A stretch of DNA of 64,000 bases from an uncultured Bacteroidales bacterium (GTDB taxonomy: Bacteria > Bacteroidota > Bacteroidia > Bacteroidales > Bacteroidaceae). The notes below the pieces were generated by a model. It was not told where the DNA came from. It made no database searches and saw nothing but the letters and a program-made list of their open reading frames with translations. The stretch spans positions 56,664 through 120,663 of the forward strand of contig CADCIP010000008.1 in NCBI GenBank assembly GCA_902801485.1. Direction: 5' to 3'. Both the position numbers and the translations under genes were made by a program. Positions within the stretch are counted from its first letter, which is position 1; each line of letters starts with the position of its first letter. Shown in pieces: positions 59,534-64,000 of the stretch.

Positions 59534-61625
59534 CCAGCAATCCTGCTTCCTCTGTTTCTGAAATTGCTATATTATCATAGTAGGCCGCTTCAAACTTCTT
59601 CAGGCATTCATTTGACTTACGGAAGCCACGAAGATATTCTTTTAGCAATGGTTCTATATTCAATTTCCAAAGCTTATTGAAATCTCCGCCATTTTCCCCT
59701 AGCTTAAGGAAATAGGAAGGACCTATCATATAAGCAGCTCCCAAGCCTTCTGTTTCTTCGATGGCTTTGTTCAGGCGTTTCATAGAAGCCTTAGCTTTTA
59801 CTACACAAGATAAATTGTTTAGCATTGATTCTGTGTCAGACGGAGTAACTTCTTTCCACGTAAAACGTCTGCGCATGGCAAAATCCATGCTTTCTACTGA
59901 ACGGTCAATATCATTCATAGTTGCTAAGATATACACGTTCTCTGGAACATAGAAACCATCGTAGAATACATCATCTTCATCTATCAGGTTCTGGTACTGT
60001 GTTTTCACACGCCCTTTAACACCCCTATAACCAGGATCAATCGAGAAGAATAGCTCACCAAAGATCTTTGAAATCTCACCACGGTTAATCTCGTCTATAA
60101 TAAAGATGTATTTCTTCCTTTTAACTATTGCTGTATGGTTATTGCGAGGTGCCACCGAGAAGTCATCAGCAAAACTCACATTATAATCTCTGTACATACT
60201 AACCTGTTCTTTATACTTGGATTCTCCTTGTGTATAAATCTCCCTGAGAACAGCCCAATATGCCGAAGCATTACATCCTCCTATTGCAACTCTTATCTCT
60301 TGGCTTATATTCGATATGCTATTCAAAGAAGATAACGTAGGGAACACCTTTGCCAATTTTGCTATGCGATTAAAAGATACGGTATATGTTCTATCGCTTT
60401 CCGTAGCCGGTGCTCGGAGAATAATATTATCGTAATCAGAGATATTCACTATTTCCATTTTTTTATCTCTGGTACGTAGCTGGAATTCATTCAATTCTCC
60501 ATCTTCTATTCTTTGTAAGAGCTCTTTATACTTTTCTTCAAAGGACTTTTCCTCTAAGATTTCATCAGCAGTCTTATTGCTATCTTCCCAGTTCCTCAAG
60601 GCCTTCTTGCAGAACTCTTTAAACACCCCGTCTTTTCTTTCAAATCCGACCTCTCCACTTGCCTTTTGTATTGGCCTCAGACCTTCAACAAAATCGGTAT
60701 AGTCATAAGATGGATGGAACTGAACAAAATCACATTCTGCATCCATAGCCTTGGCAATTTCCTTAGCCAAGTAAGTTTTACCTGTACCCGGAGCACCGGT
60801 AAGAACCAGGTTGCGAGTCTCTTCAAGCAAATCTATATATTCTTGATTTATACTCATCTGAGAATTTGTTTTAATACTTGTTGTGGGGATATTCCCTTTG
60901 TTATTAGCAGTATCTCTTGTACTTGCGCCATCATTCTGTACATAAGCCTCATGTGAAAACTCCGCATAACTCTTACAGTTAAGCTCACCTGATTCCATCT
61001 TGGCGTCAAGGCGTTCCATTATAGCCTTATAATCTTTATATGGAACAAATTTACTGCCTTTGAATGATGCAATTCCTAATGAAGTCAACTTTGCTTTATT
61101 ATTACCATCTAAAGCCAAATATTTATCGGGCCGTATCCAGAATAGACCCATTGTAATATTATACTTTATAAGGTATTGGCCATTAAGAGCATTATAGGAT
61201 TCCCTTATATCTTTATTAAGGACAGCGCATTCAAAAAGATACCATAGCCTCTCAATATCACCTTCTTTTCTATTCTCCTCAAATCCCATGAAGTTCGACC
61301 TTTGACTATTCATTTCTGGCACACCAGAAAAGTCCTGAGGAACAGGTGCTGAAATATTCAGGAAACTTTTGAACTGCTTGCAAAGAGTAATCTTTTTATC
61401 CCATGTTATGCCTCTATTGATAATGGCCATAACGGTAAACGGATCTGTATCTGGCACTCGTTTACCATTGCTGTCGTCTTTGAAGTGTTTAATTAGACTT
61501 CCATCGATATTTCCATATATCCAATTAACTAATGGCTTCCTGTCGTTTCTGAACTGCAAAAGTTTCTGTGAGAACTCTTTATAAAATGGAATCCAGGTAA
61601 ATTGCTTATCTGTTAGCTGTTTCAT
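59523..61625 (-). CDS. mcrB: McrB-type GTPase of type IV restriction system
   Basis: 700 residues. A large N-terminal region (1-260, no cysteine-base-flipping motif recognised, so the recognised modification is unknown) precedes the AAA+ GTPase with Walker A 'GAPGTGKT' (277-284), 'FIIDEINRGEISKIFGELFF' (Walker B) and 'LATMNDIDRSVESMDFAMRRRF', which corresponds to the McrB GTP-specificity motif MNxxDRS. It translocates along DNA and activates McrC. It begins 27 bp after the DUF2971-HsdR chimera gene, as part of a three-gene operon. Confidence 0.94.
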   Translation of the reverse strand: MKQLTDKQFTWIPFYKEFSQKLLQFRNDRKPLVNWIYGNIDGSLIKHFKDDSNGKRVPDTDPFTVMAIINRGITWDKKITLCKQFKSFLNISAPVPQDFSGVPEMNSQRSNFMGFEENRKEGDIERLWYLFECAVLNKDIRESYNALNGQYLIKYNITMGLFWIRPDKYLALDGNNKAKLTSLGIASFKGSKFVPYKDYKAIMERLDAKMESGELNCKSYAEFSHEAYVQNDGASTRDTANNKGNIPTTSIKTNSQMSINQEYIDLLEETRNLVLTGAPGTGKTYLAKEIAKAMDAECDFVQFHPSYDYTDFVEGLRPIQKASGEVGFERKDGVFKEFCKKALRNWEDSNKTADEILEEKSFEEKYKELLQRIEDGELNEFQLRTRDKKMEIVNISDYDNIILRAPATESDRTYTVSFNRIAKLAKVFPTLSSLNSISNISQEIRVAIGGCNASAYWAVLREIYTQGESKYKEQVSMYRDYNVSFADDFSVAPRNNHTAIVKRKKYIFIIDEINRGEISKIFGELFFSIDPGYRGVKGRVKTQYQNLIDEDDVFYDGFYVPENVYILATMNDIDRSVESMDFAMRRRFTWKEVTPSDTESMLNNLSCVVKAKASMKRLNKAIEETEGLGAAYMIGPSYFLKLGENGGDFNKLWKLNIEPLLKEYLRGFRKSNECLKKFEAAYYDNIAISETEEAGLLDED

Positions 61626-61652
61626 TTTCGATATTGTAGGATTTAGGTATTA

Positions 61653-62675
61653 TCAATCTTCTGATTTCTTTCCCTTATTGAATTCATCTTCCTCATCGGC
61701 TGCATTAGCATAAGGACTCTGGCGTAGAGGTATAACCTTAGATGTTGAACGCTTTGCGGCTTCTCTTACAAGCGGAGTATAATCTCTAACTATGCGTAGC
61801 CAGTCAAAGATCTTCATATCAGGATAGCGCTCTCCAAACTCCTTCATACACTCCACCTGCAAATCACCATCGGATGTATCAGGATTAAATTGCAGACGGC
61901 TAAAAATGAGGTTGCGAACATCACGGTCATCCTCTACATTCTCCAGCTTTTGGGGAACAACATTTCTATTCTTCTTGAAGTTCTCTGCTTGCTCGAATAT
62001 TGCCTTGAACACATCATCACGGGTTGCTGGTGGATACTTATGCTTGGCAAGTGTGAGGATTATCTGCACCTTCAGCTGTGCCTTTATATCTGCTTTCTTA
62101 TCCCAGTCAATATATTGAGTCTTATCATCAACGACTTCTTTCACGTCTTTTGCGAGTGCAATATATTGTTCTTCTGTGTAATCATTCACGAAACCATATT
62201 GCTCTGCTACAGATTTTAGAATGTCATAAAAAGCCTTCACTTCGATATTAGGAATACCATCAGGCTTTTCAACGATGCTTTTGTATTGAACCTCAATTTC
62301 CGGACAACCTACAAAAAGACCTAACATGCGGTCAAGGTATTTCTTTGCCTTGTCCATATCAATTCCAATACAAATCCCTTGATGATTTTTCGCATAAAAA
62401 GTCCACATCAGAAGGGAGTTATACACCTTAGATAGGCTGCAAATCCATGTTTTATCTCTTAGTCGCTCTGCACGATTAACCTCAAGTCCTTCTATTGTCT
62501 TCTGATCCCAAGGGCCGATCACATCTGAGGGGGCTTTAGAATAATCAATAAGCCTTTGGTGGCACTCGAACGGATCGTTCAACTGCGTAGCGTTGGTGAA
62601 CATCAGATTGTGATTGAATAGCATTCCTGCACCACCTTCTGCATCTAGGTACTTATATAAGATTTTTTCTCCCAT
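61653..62675 (-). CDS. Chimeric defence protein: DUF2971 domain fused to the C-terminal domain of an HsdR subunit
   Basis: 340 residues. 1-135 is a DUF2971 domain ('LYKYLDAEGGAGMLFNHNLMF', 'LNDPFECH', 'LLMWTFYAKNHQGICIGID'). 148-235 aligns with the C-terminal domain of the HsdR encoded at 21042-24206: 'AFYDILKSV' against 'AFYDALTRP', 'YIDWDKKADIKAQLKVQIIL' against 'TIDWNRRDAERANMRRLVKR', then 'KHKYPP' against 'KYKYPP' and 'EQAENF' against 'KQCEQW'. The last residues 'AADEEDEFNKGKK' are identical to HsdR's. That domain mediates HsdR contact with the methylase core, so this protein may dock there. It is first in an operon with mcrB and mcrC. Confidence 0.82.
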   Translation of the reverse strand: MGEKILYKYLDAEGGAGMLFNHNLMFTNATQLNDPFECHQRLIDYSKAPSDVIGPWDQKTIEGLEVNRAERLRDKTWICSLSKVYNSLLMWTFYAKNHQGICIGIDMDKAKKYLDRMLGLFVGCPEIEVQYKSIVEKPDGIPNIEVKAFYDILKSVAEQYGFVNDYTEEQYIALAKDVKEVVDDKTQYIDWDKKADIKAQLKVQIILTLAKHKYPPATRDDVFKAIFEQAENFKKNRNVVPQKLENVEDDRDVRNLIFSRLQFNPDTSDGDLQVECMKEFGERYPDMKIFDWLRIVRDYTPLVREAAKRSTSKVIPLRQSPYANAADEEDEFNKGKKSED

Positions 62676-62712
62676 CCTGGTTGTTAGTTTACCTGCACCT
62701 CATACTTGGCGA

Positions 62713-62746
62713 CAAATATATGAAAAATTGAAAAAAGTGGTGCAAA
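62713..62746 (-). promoter_or_regulatory. Promoter of the DUF2971-mcrBC operon
   Basis: Minus strand -33 TTTG (62743-62746), 22 bp, -7 TATATTTG (62713-62720). The 60 bp around it closely match the hsdM promoter region, including TCTGACAGCAA upstream of the -33 element. Confidence 0.8.
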
Positions 62747-62771
62747 AAAATAGCAAAAAATTGCTGTCAGA

Positions 62772-63112
62772 CCCGAAAAAATTGGGGTTGTACGGCTAAA
62801 AACGACAACTAAAATTTTGATAGCATCAATATTTAACGGTTATTGGTTATTGATAACGGTTATTGGTTATTGGTTATTGAGATAATTTAACGTCAACGAA
62901 AACTGTTTTAGCGAACACGGATTGAACGAACTTCCGCACTGGCATCGACATTATTAGCAGAATCTGAATTGGGTAAACACTGTTTACCGAATTTGAATAG
63001 ACCATGAAAAAGCGCCTACACAGTTTGAGCGATATCAGGAAAAGACACACCTCAGTCGCCCCCTTGTAGGGGAAGGAGCAGTTGCCATCAAAATCCGCCT
63101 GAGCAGAGCATA
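62772..63112. other. Non-coding region between the PIN toxin and the mcrBC operon
   Basis: Holds ATTGGTT-type heptamers (62833-62880), a partial AACGTCAACGA core-repeat remnant (62890-62903) and a CCCCCTTGTAGGGG palindrome (63059-63072). No gene seen. Confidence 0.6.
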
Positions 63113-63526
63113 TTATTTGATTATACGAGACTGCATAAACTCGTCTAATGTAACAAGATTAAGTTTGGGAAATGGTGTTGTACGCAATACATTGAAGTGG
63201 TTATCCTCTGATACCAAATAGTCGGCTCCTGCGGCAAAAGCGCAATCTACAAACTTATTGTCATCAGGGTCAACGGTTATAACGTTCATACGGAAGTGAG
63301 GGTCAACAAGTTGAACGTTCTTCTGGTTAAGAATGAGTAGCACAACGTTCTCGGCAACGGTTGGGGTAATCTGTTGTGAAAGAATCTCCTGATATTCTTC
63401 CAGAATTTCGTTGGACACACAAAGGTCAAAGCGCCCCCCAAGGAAAGCTTCCCAAATAGGACGGTATGGACTCTTACGGGCGATAATCTGAAGTAGACAG
63501 TTGGTATCAATGACTACAGGATTCAT
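63113..63526 (-). CDS. PIN domain toxin (COG1569 type)
   Basis: 137 residues. Acidic metal-binding residues of PIN RNases are visible: Asp7 ('VVIDTNCLL'), Glu40/Glu44, Asp89 or Asp94 ('DPDDNKFVDCAF') and Asp108 ('VSEDNHF'). Probably an endoribonuclease toxin cutting cellular RNA. It begins 3 bp after the stop of the small partner gene. Confidence 0.88.
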   Translation of the reverse strand: MNPVVIDTNCLLQIIARKSPYRPIWEAFLGGRFDLCVSNEILEEYQEILSQQITPTVAENVVLLILNQKNVQLVDPHFRMNVITVDPDDNKFVDCAFAAGADYLVSEDNHFNVLRTTPFPKLNLVTLDEFMQSRIIK

Positions 63527-63529
63527 CGG

Positions 63530-63751
63530 CTACTTGTTATATGGAGTACGGAAGTGGGAACCGCGAAGTTCCTTCATCTTTTTCTCATCAAACTGGCCGC
63601 TCTCCCATAGGGCATCTATCTCCTCATCCACTTGTTTGGCGTAGAAGGCAGCAAGCTGTTCTCTCAGTTTTTCCAATCCGAGAGCAGACTTTATGTGTGA
63701 CACCAGATTGAACACATGAACCTGAGCCGGACTAAAAGTAATTGCTTCCAT
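63530..63751 (-). CDS. Antitoxin of the PIN toxin
   Basis: From the ATG at 63751 this gives 73 residues (the in-frame ATG at 63814 lies upstream of the promoter). 'MEAITFSPAQVHVFNLVSHIKS' suggests a short DNA-binding strand and helix; the rest is charged and helical, ending 'RGSHFRTPYNK'. It is expected to bind the toxin and repress its own promoter. Confidence 0.78.
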   Translation of the reverse strand: MEAITFSPAQVHVFNLVSHIKSALGLEKLREQLAAFYAKQVDEEIDALWESGQFDEKKMKELRGSHFRTPYNK

Positions 63752-63779
63752 AATACTTCTTGTTTTACTATTTTCACTG

Positions 63780-63810
63780 CAAAAGTACAAATAAGTGAGC
63801 GGAATACAAA
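63780..63810 (-). promoter_or_regulatory. Promoter of the toxin-antitoxin pair
   Basis: Minus strand -33 TTTG (63807-63810), 19 bp, -7 TACTTTTG (63780-63787). Confidence 0.75.
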
Positions 63811-63844
63811 ACAAAATAGGTTTTATTTTCGGGGAACTTACTCA

Positions 63845-64000
63845 CTTACAACTTACTCACTTTTGACATTTAGGTTTTTCAATTTTGACAAAGGATAAGA
63901 TAGAATGAGGAAAATGGATTACATAGCAGAGGAGAGAGATAATTTATAATAATTTATAATAATTATAATTACTTTATATTATAATATAAAGTAAAATTTC
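63845..64000. repeat. CTTACTCA repeats and AT palindrome at the window edge
   Basis: 'CTTTTGACATTTAGGTTTTT' (63860-63879) resembles 29530-29550, and a perfect 22-bp AT palindrome (63971-63992) is again followed by AAAATTTC. This is probably the start of a second copy of the element at 29505-29730; it is cut by the window end. Confidence 0.6.

Overview
The window looks like a chromosome segment of a member of the Bacteroidota, most probably Prevotellaceae. This rests on the promoter type (-33 TTTG and -7 TAnnTTTG, seen before at least eight genes), the general absence of Shine-Dalgarno sequences, the gene set (thrA-apgM-thrC operon, M6 peptidase with a 'LPKGIYI' tail, glnK-amtB, AraC/TonB/GH43/GH78 genes) and the protein style. 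No rRNA, tRNA, complete insertion sequence or CRISPR array was seen.

Layout. 1-3035 (+): threonine operon (end of thrA, ApgM-type homoserine kinase/phosphoglycerate mutase, thrC). 3032-8758 (-): trmO, a MATE exporter, a ClpB lacking its N-domain, a 47-residue zinc-ribbon protein and guanine deaminase. 8947-19943 (+): glycan phosphorylase, a complete RND efflux trio and a secreted M6 peptidase. 19944-30376: a defence island with a type I restriction-modification operon (hsdM-fic-hsdS-BRO-N-four helix protein-hsdR plus an AbiH stub), flanked by gene remnants. 30451-45817: GH43 enzyme, Tex, an oxidoreductase, TonB receptor, AraC regulator, MFS and EamA transporters, an esterase and a frameshifted GH78 rhamnosidase. 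46015-57675 (-): nitrogen/glutamine cluster (glnK, amtB, an outer-membrane protein, pyrG, purF, a carA-carB fusion, asnB). 58208-63751 (-): second defence block with mcrC, mcrB, a DUF2971/HsdR-tail chimera and a PIN toxin-antitoxin pair.

Two things stand out. First, the gene ahead of mcrB is a DUF2971 domain joined to the C-terminal domain of a type I restriction subunit. It ends in the same 13-residue tail as the HsdR encoded 40 kb away and is transcribed from a promoter region nearly identical to that of the hsdM operon. This suggests a defence effector that borrows the docking domain and the control region of a type I system.

Second, the DNA is seeded with two classes of short repeats: GC-rich palindromic elements (about 30-57 bp) and arrays with a strict 7-bp period. 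Both occur between genes and, in frame, inside housekeeping genes. They are densest in the glutamine amidotransferase genes pyrG, purF, carAB and asnB, where one heptamer array forms the linker that fuses CarA to a half-length CarB.
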